DNA from: Neobacillus niacini
Lineage (GTDB): Bacteria; Bacillota; Bacilli; Bacillales; Cytobacillaceae
Reading direction: 5' to 3'
Length of the DNA stretch: 64,000 bases
Assembly: GCF_030817595.1 (NCBI RefSeq)
Contig: NZ_JAUSZN010000003.1
Location: 45,001 to 109,000, forward strand
Shown in pieces: positions 52,501 to 60,934 of the stretch. Both the position numbers and the translations under genes were made by a program. The notes below the pieces were generated by a model that was not told the DNA's origin, did no database searches, and saw nothing but the letters and a program-made list of their open reading frames with translations. The first letter of the stretch is position 1. The number at the start of each line of letters is the position of its first letter.

Positions 52501-52877
52501 AAAGATATTTCAATTTCTTCAAAAGGACTTACCCTACTATGAATTTATGATCGGGTTAGAGTTTCTTCGTATAAGGGAAAATGAGTATTATGGAACTGAA
52601 AAAAAGTATTTTGGTATACAGATAATATGCGATCTTTAATCGTTTTTGAACCGGATAAACATAGTATTTTTGCCACAAAGAACGAACAGGAAAAAAAGCA
52701 GTTACGGAAATAATTATGTATGTATTAACTAAATCCTCTATTTTTAAAGAAGTGGTATCGACCATGTTTAATAATCTTCAACATGAAAATGTAGTTTGTG
52801 AAAAGGAAGACAATGAAGTTGAGGCAAAACAGGTACAGTTAGAAAAATTGTTAAATGTACACATTGAGTGGAAATAA
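52501..52877 (+). pseudogene. Broken paralogue of the hypothetical gene at 43335-43829
   Basis: The 5' end is replaced by the IS fragment. Then YYEFMIGLEFLRIRENEYYGTEKKYFGIQI, RSLIVFEPDKHSIFATKNEQEKK and AVTEIIMYVLTKSSIFKEVVSTMFNN...LEKLLNVHIEWK follow in three successive frames, colinear with the intact 164-residue protein. Two frameshifts (about 52630 and 52697) plus truncation make it non-functional. Confidence 0.8.
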
Positions 52878-53044
52878 TGAGTGGTAAATTTTGCGTCGAA
52901 ACAACTACTGAAAAAAAGGCCTTTAATAAGAAGGGAATTATTGATGATAATTTACGACTATCTTGTCAAGTTCGAGTAGATCAAGATGTAGAAATTATCC
53001 CAATCATGACAGTGGAAAACTCAGGACTAGAACCAGGGCCATGA
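52877..53044 (+). pseudogene. 2Fe-2S ferredoxin C-terminal remnant
   Basis: A 55-residue frame ending GIIDDNLRLSCQVRVDQDVEIIPIMTVENSGLEPGP resembles the last part of plant-type ferredoxins (LSCQ carries the final cluster cysteine). The three other cluster cysteines expected upstream are absent. It starts in a TAATG overlap with the preceding pseudogene. Confidence 0.55.
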
Positions 53045-53111
53045 AATGATTATTGTATTGGTTGACATACACGTTTTGCAAACGCAAGAGGAGCATTACT
53101 AGAGGAATTAC

Positions 53112-53151
53112 ATTGAAAAACCTCTCTAAAAGTTATTAGAGAGGTTTTTCA
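53112..53151. terminator. Bidirectional terminator
   Basis: AAAAACCTCTCTAA and TTAGAGAGGTTTTT form a 14-bp stem around a short loop, with A and T runs on the two sides. It ends hxlR on the minus strand. Confidence 0.88.
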
Positions 53152-53153
53152 AT

Positions 53154-53465
53154 TTACAACCATTTATCTGCCCATTCCTCTAAAGCTTTGAGTGATCGTC
53201 CAAGTTCTGTTCCTTTTTTGGTTAAAGAATATTCGGTCCTTACCGGACGGTCTGCAATGACATTTCTTAATACAATTCCATTATCCTCGAGCTCTTTCAT
53301 CCGTTCATTTAATACTCTTTTACTTAAATCGGGAATGAAGGCATGAATTTCACTGAATCTTTTTGGCTCCTCCATTAAAGCGTGAACAATGAGACCCATC
53401 CATTTCTTCCCCATAATATGGTAGCACTCTTCAACTTTATTGCATAATTTATTTTCTGTATCCAT
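53154..53465 (-). CDS. HxlR-family transcriptional regulator
   Basis: A 103-residue winged-helix protein (IMGKKWMGLIVHALMEEPKRFSEIHAFIPDLSKRVLNERMKELEDNGIVLR...YSLTKKGTELG). HxlR members control formaldehyde detoxification (hxlAB) or sense quinones and aldehydes through a conserved cysteine. Here cysteines are near the N-terminus (NKVEECYHIMG). The ATG follows AGGGGGTG at seven bases. Intact among pseudogenes, it may act at the shared element found upstream of it and of the pentose-phosphate operon. Confidence 0.88.
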   Translation of the reverse strand: MDTENKLCNKVEECYHIMGKKWMGLIVHALMEEPKRFSEIHAFIPDLSKRVLNERMKELEDNGIVLRNVIADRPVRTEYSLTKKGTELGRSLKALEEWADKWL

Positions 53466-53642
53466 TAATAACACCCCCTAATAGTATCTTGGTTATTTTT
53501 AATAACTATATAATCATATTAACAAATTCAGTTGTTAAAAGAAAGTATTTACTGGGACAAAATTACCAAATGAATAGAATGTGTTCTTTTTGTTCATGAA
53601 TTCGACACAAATAAATAGACAGCTAAATTTTAAAAAGTTATC

Positions 53643-53673
53643 ATGGTTACATAAAGTTACCTGGTTATTAATA
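53643..53673. promoter_or_regulatory. Element shared with the pentose-phosphate promoter
   Basis: 'atggttacataaagttacct' plus GGTTATTAA, matching 35180-35212 with a one-base gap. It lies about 180 bases upstream of hxlR with no intact gene on the other side. The rest of 53466-53779 holds nothing I can assign. Confidence 0.5.
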
Positions 53674-53779
53674 GAAAAAGATGACAGAGCTAGAGAAGAG
53701 AAATATTTTTAAAAAAATCACGAAGTCAAAATTTATTTAATTGAGATTTACCTAGTTGCCATTCTAAAAAATGGACTTC

Positions 53780-54045
53780 TCATACTGACCTCCTATATTG
53801 CAACATAAACGCCTTTAGCAAAACAGTTGCTGAGCCTGAATTCTTTGGGAAGGCTTCAATCAGTGCTGGAAACGTCCCAGAATCCATAATAGAATAACTA
53901 AAGCCTGCTATTAATGCCAAAACAAATGCTACTTGGATGTTAGGGGCTAATGGGATACCTGCTAAAAAAATAATATTTAGAAAAGTCGCTGTAACAACAA
54001 GCGGTTTTCTTCCCATTTTATCTGAAAGCCTTCCTGCAAAGCTCT
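53780..54045 (-). pseudogene. MFS transporter, inverted middle fragment
   Basis: Reads FAGRLSDKMGRKPLVVTATFLNIIFLAGIPLAPNIQVAFVLALIAGFSYSIMDSGTFPALIEAFPKNSGSATVLLKAF, the loop and helices of a major facilitator. It lacks both the first helices and the C-terminal domain. The gene's end is found on the opposite strand next to it. Confidence 0.75.
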
Positions 54046-54410
54046 CAGTAGGGGCAACTCTTTTACCGATTATGATTGTATTTTTTATTTCTCATGATTT
54101 GTTCTATGGTTTATCCTTTTTCGTGCCTGCAGCAATTTATTTTATTAATGGAATGGTTTTACTACTAACTCCATTCCCTAATCATAAAGCAAATAAATTC
54201 AAAGATAATGTAAAGGATTATCGTTCTGTAGGCAGGGGCTCATCTAGTCGGAAAACATTTAAAAAAATTGATGCAGCCGGTCCTGATATTTATATCGTAG
54301 GTCGCAGCGGTTTATTTGGATTAGATGAAGATATAGAAAAATCATGGGAAATCATGTGTAAAGATTATGAGGACATGACTAAGAAAGTGATATCGAAGGT
54401 ATTATCATAA
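54046..54410 (+). pseudogene. MFS C-terminus joined to a sugar-phosphate epimerase tail
   Basis: The first part, LLPIMIVFFISHDLFYGLSFFVPAAIYFINGMVLLLTPFPNH, looks like the last helices of the transporter whose middle lies inverted on the left. From about 54270 it reads DAAGPDIYIVGRSGLFGLDEDIEKSWEIMCKDYEDM, like the C-terminus of allulose-6-phosphate or ribulose-phosphate 3-epimerases. Neither piece is complete. Confidence 0.65.
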
Positions 54411-54427
54411 AAACCTTCCGCCTTATT

Positions 54428-54474
54428 AGAGGCTACTCATTAATTTTGCAAATTCATGAGTAGCCTCTTTTTTT
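54428..54474 (+). terminator. Terminator after the remnant cluster
   Basis: AGAGGCTACTCAT and ATGAGTAGCCTCT form a perfect 13-bp stem with a 15-base loop and a T run. Confidence 0.9.
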
Positions 54475-54514
54475 ATTTCTATTGGTCAAGAAGATTTATA
54501 AGTTGTAAAAACCG

Positions 54515-54572
54515 TTAGAAAAGGTCTTTCCATTAGTTTATCAAACTTATGAGAGGCCATTTTTCTATGTTT
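54515..54572 (-). pseudogene. Possible integrase C-terminal remnant
   Basis: The minus strand reads MASHKFDKLMERPF, close to the last residues of the integrase at 12728 (KASQQFSKLMKD). The nucleotide match 'aaggtctttc...gagaggcc' is visible too. It is too short for certainty. Confidence 0.35.
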
Positions 54573-54660
54573 ACCTGTGCCTCTCACCACACGAAATGAA
54601 ATGATAAGATCTAAGCAAACGAGGAACAATAATCGGAAATGAGATAAAGCGAGGAGTTTT

Positions 54661-55386
54661 ATGAAAAAGTTTCTTCTAAGTATTCTTCTTTTAATGGTCC
54701 CTTCACAGGCAGTAGCACAGGGGAAAGTACCGATTTTGGTTTATCATTCTATCGATGAGTATAAAGGATTGGGTTCTAAGGAGCTATATGTCACACCGGA
54801 AAATTTCGAGAAGCAAATGATGTATTTGCGCGACCATGGCTTCACCTTATTAACGTTTGAACGATGGCAGGACATTGATAAAGTAAACAAGCCCATTTTT
54901 ATCACCTTTGATGATGGATATAAAAACAATCTAAAGGCCTTTGCTATCTTTCAAAAGCTGAAAACAGAACGATTTCAACCAACAGGAACTATTTTTATCA
55001 TTTCAGATTTCATTGGCCAATCGATCCGATTATCGGAATCGGAGATAAAAAAGATGGTGGATTCCGGCATCATCTCCATCCAGTCGCACACCGCGACTCA
55101 CTCTGATTTAATAAAAATAAAAGATTATGACTATGAACTTAAAGAGTCCAAGGATAAGATTCAAAGACTAACGGGTAAACCGGTGATTGCTCTTTCCTAC
55201 CCATATGGAACGTGGAATAACAAGGTGGTAGAGGAAACGAAGAAGCATTATAGGTTTGGGCTCACCACCACGCCTGAAGCATTCTCTAAAAAGGGAATAA
55301 AAGATGAGCTTTACCTTTTGCCGCGGATTTATGTAAAGTATTCAACTACGCTGGATGACTTTGCAAAGATTGTGGAAGGGGAATAA
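54661..55386 (+). CDS. Secreted polysaccharide deacetylase
   Basis: A 241-residue NodB-fold enzyme with a signal peptide ending SQAVAQ (about residue 20). The metal site is visible in ITFDDGYKNN and IQSHTATHSDL (DHH triad), and YPYG follows. It removes acetyl groups from chitin-like or peptidoglycan polymers; the substrate cannot be told. Ribosome site GCGAGG. It stands alone between a terminator and the SDR gene. Confidence 0.9.
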   Translation: MKKFLLSILLLMVPSQAVAQGKVPILVYHSIDEYKGLGSKELYVTPENFEKQMMYLRDHGFTLLTFERWQDIDKVNKPIFITFDDGYKNNLKAFAIFQKLKTERFQPTGTIFIISDFIGQSIRLSESEIKKMVDSGIISIQSHTATHSDLIKIKDYDYELKESKDKIQRLTGKPVIALSYPYGTWNNKVVEETKKHYRFGLTTTPEAFSKKGIKDELYLLPRIYVKYSTTLDDFAKIVEGE

Positions 55387-55656
55387 TGGTTCGAAATGTC
55401 CTTAAAAAGCCTCCATAGGATTATATATACAGGCTCCCTGCTTAAAGGGCGCTTATTTTTTGTTCATTTTTACGATATTTACGTCACTTTTTTGGATTGT
55501 TGAACAGTGTGCTGCCAATTATTTAATCATTCTATTTTCTTGTGATAGTCATGTTAATAATTTATATCAATAGGAATAACCAATATAATCTTTATGTTTC
55601 AAAATCTCTATGGCGGATATAGTAATAGATATCATCTTTTAAGGAGGCTTTATAAC

Positions 55657-56442
55657 GTGGAGAATCTACTTCAAAATCAGGTTGCTCTTGTTACAGGGGC
55701 TGGCTCAGGGATCGGAAGGGCTGCAGCTCTAAAGCTTGCTCAAAATGGGGGAAAGATTGCTTTAATAGATTTGCATAAAAAAAACGTGGAAAAAGTGAAA
55801 GATCAGATTGAAGAAATGGGGAGTGAGGCACTTGTCTTAGAAGCAAACGTTGCTCATCCCAAGGAAGTGGAGACCTGTTACAAAAGAACCATTGATCAGT
55901 GGGGGAGACTAGATGTGGTTTTTGCGAACGCGGGGATTAATGGGAAAGTTGCGCCCATAGAAGACTTGGAACCTAAGGAATGGGACTTAACCATATCCAA
56001 TAACTTAACGAGTACATTTTTAACTGTAAAATATGCGATCCCGTACTTGAAGAAAGAAGGGGGTAGTATCATTATTACTAGTTCCATTAATGGGAACAGA
56101 ATCTATAAAAATATTGGAATGTCTGCATATAGTACATCCAAAATTGGCCAGATGGGCTTTGGGAAAATGGCTGCTCTTGAGCTTGCCAATTACGGTATTA
56201 GGGTCAACATAATCTGCCCAGGTGCGATTGAAACAAGTATCAATGAAAACACATGGAAAGAAAATGAACAACTAAAAAAAGTCGAAATCCCTATTGAATA
56301 TCCTGAAGGAAACCAACCATTGAAGCACAAATCAGGAAAGGCTGAACAAGTCGCCGACTTAGTACTATTCCTTGCTTCTACCCAATCAAACCATATAACC
56401 GGAAGTGAAATTTACATTGACGGTGCCGAATCCCTTTTATAA
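55657..56442 (+). CDS. Short-chain dehydrogenase/reductase
   Basis: A 261-residue classical SDR: cofactor loop TGAGSGIGRAAAL, NAG in FANAGING, catalytic Ser in ITSSINGN, and YSTSK. An unusual N-terminal trait is the absence of a charged residue pattern that would fix NADPH preference (LIDLHKKN suggests NAD). The GTG start follows AAGGAGG, and the longer in-frame reading has no ribosome site. Substrate unknown. Confidence 0.9.
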   Translation: MENLLQNQVALVTGAGSGIGRAAALKLAQNGGKIALIDLHKKNVEKVKDQIEEMGSEALVLEANVAHPKEVETCYKRTIDQWGRLDVVFANAGINGKVAPIEDLEPKEWDLTISNNLTSTFLTVKYAIPYLKKEGGSIIITSSINGNRIYKNIGMSAYSTSKIGQMGFGKMAALELANYGIRVNIICPGAIETSINENTWKENEQLKKVEIPIEYPEGNQPLKHKSGKAEQVADLVLFLASTQSNHITGSEIYIDGAESLL

Positions 56443-56496
56443 AGAAAGGATATCATCAATATAGCTATAAAAAGTTAACTCACACCACAAAAAGAT

Positions 56497-56542
56497 AGAA
56501 CAAACAAAACGTCCACCTGCTAGTGGACATTTTGTTTGTTCT
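56497..56542. terminator. Bidirectional terminator
   Basis: AGAACAAACAAAACGTCCAC pairs with GTGGACATTTTGTTTGTTCT with one mismatch. It lies between the converging SDR and amylase genes. Confidence 0.9.
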
Positions 56543-56573
56543 ATTAAAATTTGGCCATTATCTAAAAAGTATC

Positions 56574-58034
56574 TTATTCCATAGGAAGGTAAGTCCAAAC
56601 GGAAACGCAGCCACCGTTAACCGGGAAAGTGGCATAACCATCTTCTTCGATAGTGATCTGGTCATCCCTTGAGTTTGTTAGGTCCACCCATGTTTCTCCA
56701 GCTTTTCTTTTACCAACGTACATTCTTTTCTCACCATCTTCCCCATTTGAGATGACGACCGCACACCCTGAGTGTTTAAACTCTTTACTGCCAATGCGAA
56801 CCCAGCCAATGGTATTTGGATGGTCGAAGTAATCATGTTGTTCCCCGTATGCTTTCTCGTATCTGGCAAAGAGAAGGCGATCAATGATTTCTTTGTGTCC
56901 TTCTGCTGGCACCGGTCCTCCGATTCCGTAATAATCCCCATAGAACAGACACGGATTACCATCTCTTCTAAGGAGAATTAGGGCATATGCACTGGGTTTA
57001 AACCAGTCTTGAACCCATGATTCAAGAGATTCCAGGGGCTGAGTATCATGATTATCAACGAAGGTTACAGCATTCTTAGGATGGGAGTTCACAAGGGTAC
57101 CTTCGAAAATACTGGTTAAATCGAAATCGCTGCCTTCGTTGGAGGCTTGGTGCAACTTGTAATGCAAGGGGACATCAAACAAATCTATCCGATAATCGAC
57201 ATGGTCAAGGTATTCTTGGCAGGCATGAAGTTCAGTCCTCCATACTTCACCGACAAAATAAAAGTCATCACCACGGTGTTTACGCATCTCCTCTACAAAC
57301 TCACTGACAAAATAGTGATTAATATGCTTGAGTGCATCAAGACGGTATCCATCGCAGTTAAGGGTATCACTAAGCCATTTTCCCCATTCTATCATTTCTT
57401 TTTTTACTTCAGGGTGTTCATAGTCAATATCAGCAAACATTAGATAGTCATAATTACCATATTCATTATCTACATGATTACTCCAATCCTTGTCATCTCC
57501 AAGGATTTTAAATATTCCCGATTTCTCCGTCTTATTATCATAATCAGTCCCGACAAAATGTTCATGCCTCCATATAAAAGAAGAATATTTCCGCCCCCGC
57601 TCTGGAAATGTAAATTTTGTAAAAGCCTCAATTTCAAAGGGTTCAGATATCTCTTCCGTCCGGTCCTCCTGGTCCACTTCAATGACGTTAATTATTTCCG
57701 TCTCGTCAGCACCTGCTTTATGGTTCATTACGAGATCTATAAAGACTTTAATGCCGATATTTTGACATGCAGTTATTGCTTCTATTAGTTCTTGTTTAGT
57801 CCCGTACTTTGTCCGGATGGATCCCTTTTGATTAAATTCACCCAGATCGTATAAATCATATGGGGCATAGCCATTATCATCAGGAGAGATTGCCTTTGTT
57901 ACGGGCGGTATCCAGATGGATGTAATTCCTTTTTCTTTTAATTCTGGTGCCATTTCCTTCAGACGTCTCCAGTGTTTTCCATCTGGCTCTAGATGCCACT
58001 CGAAAAATTGCATCATGGTGTTGTTTCTTTTCAT
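56574..58034 (-). CDS. Cytoplasmic alpha-amylase (GH13)
   Basis: A 486-residue GH13 enzyme of the liquefying Bacillus amylase type. FFEWHLEPDGKHWRRL is at the start; catalytic Asp in DGYRLDALKHI, Glu in FYFVGEVW and Asp in VTFVDNHDTQ. A C-terminal beta domain ends VSVWTYLP. There is no signal peptide, so it probably acts on internal maltodextrin or glycogen-like glucans. MKRNNTMMQ is the chosen start after GGGGAAAGGA; seven upstream codons are in frame. Confidence 0.92.
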   Translation of the reverse strand: MKRNNTMMQFFEWHLEPDGKHWRRLKEMAPELKEKGITSIWIPPVTKAISPDDNGYAPYDLYDLGEFNQKGSIRTKYGTKQELIEAITACQNIGIKVFIDLVMNHKAGADETEIINVIEVDQEDRTEEISEPFEIEAFTKFTFPERGRKYSSFIWRHEHFVGTDYDNKTEKSGIFKILGDDKDWSNHVDNEYGNYDYLMFADIDYEHPEVKKEMIEWGKWLSDTLNCDGYRLDALKHINHYFVSEFVEEMRKHRGDDFYFVGEVWRTELHACQEYLDHVDYRIDLFDVPLHYKLHQASNEGSDFDLTSIFEGTLVNSHPKNAVTFVDNHDTQPLESLESWVQDWFKPSAYALILLRRDGNPCLFYGDYYGIGGPVPAEGHKEIIDRLLFARYEKAYGEQHDYFDHPNTIGWVRIGSKEFKHSGCAVVISNGEDGEKRMYVGKRKAGETWVDLTNSRDDQITIEEDGYATFPVNGGCVSVWTYLPME

Positions 58035-58295
58035 GTTTCCTTTCCCCCAGTTCATTAATCTAAAGTATAAGAATATGTACCCGATTTGATAGAAAAAAAA
58101 CTAGAGAAATTAAATATATTTAGCTTCGATAGTTATAAGGGTTTTGCTTTTAAGGAGCAGGGGTTAATTCACTTGAACCTATAGGAGGTCTTTGGGTTTT
58201 TCTAAAAGCAATCAAAAAAAGGTGTTTAATTTAATAGAGGGCGGGAATATAAAGAGTGCAACAAAATTCCAATAAAATTAAGGAGGAATATTTCT

Positions 58296-58535
58296 ATGGC
58301 GAAGAATACCAAGAACAATCGCAGCGAAAACAATAATGGTAACATGACTGTCGAAGAGGCGGGACGGAAAGGTGGAGAAGCCACCTCCTCAAACCATGAT
58401 AGGGAATTTTATGAAAAGATCGGGCAAAAAGGCGGCGAAGCTACCGCTGCAAACCATGATAGAGATTTTTATGAAGAAATCGGCAGTAAAGGCGGCAAAG
58501 CCCGTGCTAGACAACGTGACAATGACAATAGTTAA
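58296..58535 (+). CDS. KGG-repeat stress protein (GsiB-like), short copy
   Basis: A 79-residue hydrophilic protein with three GGxKGG units (AGRKGGEATSSNHDREFYEKIGQKGGEATAANHDRDFYEEIGSKGGKARA). B. subtilis GsiB is a general stress protein of this kind, under sigma B, and resembles plant LEA proteins. Ribosome site AAGGAGG. No obvious sigma-B promoter was confirmed. Confidence 0.9.
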   Translation: MAKNTKNNRSENNNGNMTVEEAGRKGGEATSSNHDREFYEKIGQKGGEATAANHDRDFYEEIGSKGGKARARQRDNDNS

Positions 58536-58607
58536 TAAAATAAATTTCTAGTTATCTAGTGATATTGAAAACCAAGTATTAAGAGAATAATATAGGAGGA
58601 ATTTTTA

Positions 58608-58952
58608 ATGAATAACAATAATCGAAATAACAACGATAATGATAAGATGACTTTACAAGAGGCAGGACGAAAAGGCGGCGAAGCTACCGCTAAAAACCAC
58701 GACAGAGAGTTCTATGAGGAGATTGGGCGTAAAGGCGGCGAAGCCACTTCAGAAAACCATGACAAAGAGTTTTATGAGGAAATCGGACGAAAAGGCGGCG
58801 AGGCCACTTCAGAAAACCACGACAGAGAGTTTTATGAAGAGATCGGGCGAAAAGGCGGCGAAGCCACTTCAGAAAACCATGACAGAGAGTTTTATGAAGA
58901 GATCGGGCGCAAAGGCGGAGAGTCACGTGCCAGACAACGTGACAATGATTAA
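58608..58952 (+). CDS. KGG-repeat stress protein (GsiB-like), long copy
   Basis: A 114-residue paralogue with five KGGE units, each 20 residues (EFYEEIGRKGGEATSENHDR). The DNA of the central units is almost identical, so the number of repeats is likely to vary between strains. It lies 72 bases after the short copy with its own AGGAGG. Confidence 0.9.
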   Translation: MNNNNRNNNDNDKMTLQEAGRKGGEATAKNHDREFYEEIGRKGGEATSENHDKEFYEEIGRKGGEATSENHDREFYEEIGRKGGEATSENHDREFYEEIGRKGGESRARQRDND

Positions 58953-59000
58953 ATACGTAGCAACACTCATCAAAATTAATCCGATATATTAACGAAATAG

Positions 59001-59033
59001 GGGTGTCCCATACAATATGGGACGCCCTTTTTT
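59001..59033 (+). terminator. Terminator after the KGG genes
   Basis: GGGTGTCCCATA and TATGGGACGCCC pair with one G-T, loop CAA, then six T residues. Confidence 0.92.
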
Positions 59034-59107
59034 GCGTTGGATGCCTTCTATATTAATTACCCCATTGATTCTTATTCCAAAATGACAGTCGTATTGGCAC
59101 CGTTGAA

Positions 59108-59305
59108 TAAGCGGAGATTTTCCGGTTAGATTCAGAATGGAGCTCGTTTTGGGGTAAATAAGTGGAATTTTTCCGACTATGCAAAGCAAAATTGCCCATT
59201 TTTGAATTTTCCGAGCTAATAGGCGGAATCTCTCCGTCTATTTAAGCCTATTTTGTTATAAATTAATAACTAAGCGGAATTTTTCCGTCTATTTATCCTA
59301 TCGGA
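59108..59305. repeat. Degenerate GCGGAA...TTCCG intergenic repeats
   Basis: At least four short units of the form AAGCGGAA-TTTTTCCG-tctat are scattered here (for example near 59110, 59150, 59220 and 59273). Each is a small palindrome that could fold as a hairpin. No gene lies in the 59034-59525 spacer. Confidence 0.6.
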
Positions 59306-59525
59306 TGATTGATGTAACCTGATCCCCCAGCCGATAAGTGCAAACCCTCTTTATCTTATACTTAGTATTACTTGTTGCTGCCGAATTTATTTTGATATAT
59401 ATTCTAATAGTTGTGGGAAACCTCATATAATAAAATATGTGAATATAAGACTTCCACACTATTAATTAGCGTAAAATAATTATATACCTCAAAAGATAAA
59501 TTAAATGAGAAAGCCAGGGGGAAAA

Positions 59526-60098
59526 TTGAACAATAAGAGTAGAAAAAACTGGATTGAGCAGTTAATACAGTCAACAATGAGAGCTGTTGGAATAGAAATT
59601 GAACGGAGGCAAAACCCTACAGGGGTGAATATGAGCTATAACTTTATCCTTAACTATATAGGATATGATGTGAAACGTATAGAAGAAGCAATAAAGGAAA
59701 TGCAGGCTGAAGTTTCACTCGAATGTTATATTAAAGCTTTCACATTACATGAGTTAGGGCATGCGTTGGACCGGAAGGCTTTACTCGATTCACTGACAAA
59801 AACACTTGAATTTTACGAGATGAAAAAAAACCATACAATATCCGAACAATACAGTGATTACAATCATCTAACAATGTTAATCGAAGAGCATGAGATGAAT
59901 ATTGCGTTCGAAGAAACCGCTTGGGCGAATGCCGAAAAATTGAATATGGAATACGGTATTGTTGACTGGGATAGCTTTGAAAAGGTTAAGAATCAAGGAA
60001 TGGCAACTTATTTGAAATTATATGAAAAAGATTTACAGATATATAACAAGCTTGTATCGGAGCAAAACCGATGTCGTGATGCCTTTTCTTTTGCTTAA
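59526..60098 (+). CDS. Unknown protein with HExxH metalloprotease-like motif
   Basis: A 190-residue soluble protein, mostly helical. FTLHELGHALDRKALLDS (about residues 77-94) holds HELGH, the zinc-metalloprotease consensus, followed by a conserved-looking EEHEMNIAFEETAWANAEKL with glutamates that could be a third ligand. I do not recognise a family. TTG is preferred because AGGGGG lies just upstream. An in-frame ATG seven codons earlier has no site. It overlaps the converging gene by four bases. Confidence 0.7.
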   Translation: MNNKSRKNWIEQLIQSTMRAVGIEIERRQNPTGVNMSYNFILNYIGYDVKRIEEAIKEMQAEVSLECYIKAFTLHELGHALDRKALLDSLTKTLEFYEMKKNHTISEQYSDYNHLTMLIEEHEMNIAFEETAWANAEKLNMEYGIVDWDSFEKVKNQGMATYLKLYEKDLQIYNKLVSEQNRCRDAFSFA

Positions 60099-60934
60099 CT
60101 ATTCAGTTTAAGGTATTTCCTCCCCTTTTGTGGATAGATTCCCTCGGTTTGAAACCACTCCCAAAGCAAGGTGCCACTCTTTCGGCCAATAATGCCACTC
60201 ATAATAAGTTCAGGAACGATTATAATGGTGGGCAAGCCTTTTACATAATAGGTTTTATTGGTGTTAAATTCTTTTAAAACAGTAATCTGGTCAATGATAC
60301 TTGTGACCTCAAAAAGGCTATCCCATCTTTTCGTACATTGCTTGAAACTCTGGTTAGTTATTTCGATTTGATGCTCGGGACTAAAACCTTTCTGATGGAG
60401 TTGTGGAAAGTCTCTCAAAAAAATTGTATTCAGCACTTGCTCACATACTTTCAGGTCGGAAATTGCCTCTTTAGAATACTTATCAACGACTGCAAACCAT
60501 GTTGTACCAACACGCTTATCAAGCCACTGGACAAACATCCTTAATTGGGAAAGGAAAGTTTCTACTTGTTTTTGATCAGGGGTAATTCTCATGACATGAG
60601 GAAAGTGGGTGAAAATCAGTTCTTCCCAGAATGGTCGTTTGCATTTTTTCCATGAGGGTGGACAGTCATCTTCCAAAACGGTGGTCATAAAGTTTGATAA
60701 GATACGGAGAAACTCATTGCGGTCCTTGTCATAGGGGCTTATAAGTTTATAGTCGATAAAATCCTTGCCATAATATAAAAAGTGTCCCCGGTGCCTCATG
60801 TCAAATTCAGCACTTATTCTCATATTTTTTAATAGTTGATCACGTTCTTGGGGATTTTCAAAGTGCTTCATCAATACCTTCATCTGAGGTTCTTGCTCGT
60901 TACAAATATCCCTCGTATTATCGCTGTTCTTCAT
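60095..60934 (-). CDS. Unknown protein
   Basis: A 279-residue soluble protein rich in aromatic and charged residues (FDMRHRGHFLYYGKDFIDYKLISPYDKDR, WKKCKRPFWEELIFTHFPHVMR, RVGTTWFAVVDKYSKEAI). It has no signal, membrane segment or motif that I recognise. The start follows AGCAGGT. It converges with the HELGH gene and may be functionally unrelated. Confidence 0.7.
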   Translation of the reverse strand: MKNSDNTRDICNEQEPQMKVLMKHFENPQERDQLLKNMRISAEFDMRHRGHFLYYGKDFIDYKLISPYDKDRNEFLRILSNFMTTVLEDDCPPSWKKCKRPFWEELIFTHFPHVMRITPDQKQVETFLSQLRMFVQWLDKRVGTTWFAVVDKYSKEAISDLKVCEQVLNTIFLRDFPQLHQKGFSPEHQIEITNQSFKQCTKRWDSLFEVTSIIDQITVLKEFNTNKTYYVKGLPTIIIVPELIMSGIIGRKSGTLLWEWFQTEGIYPQKGRKYLKLNS

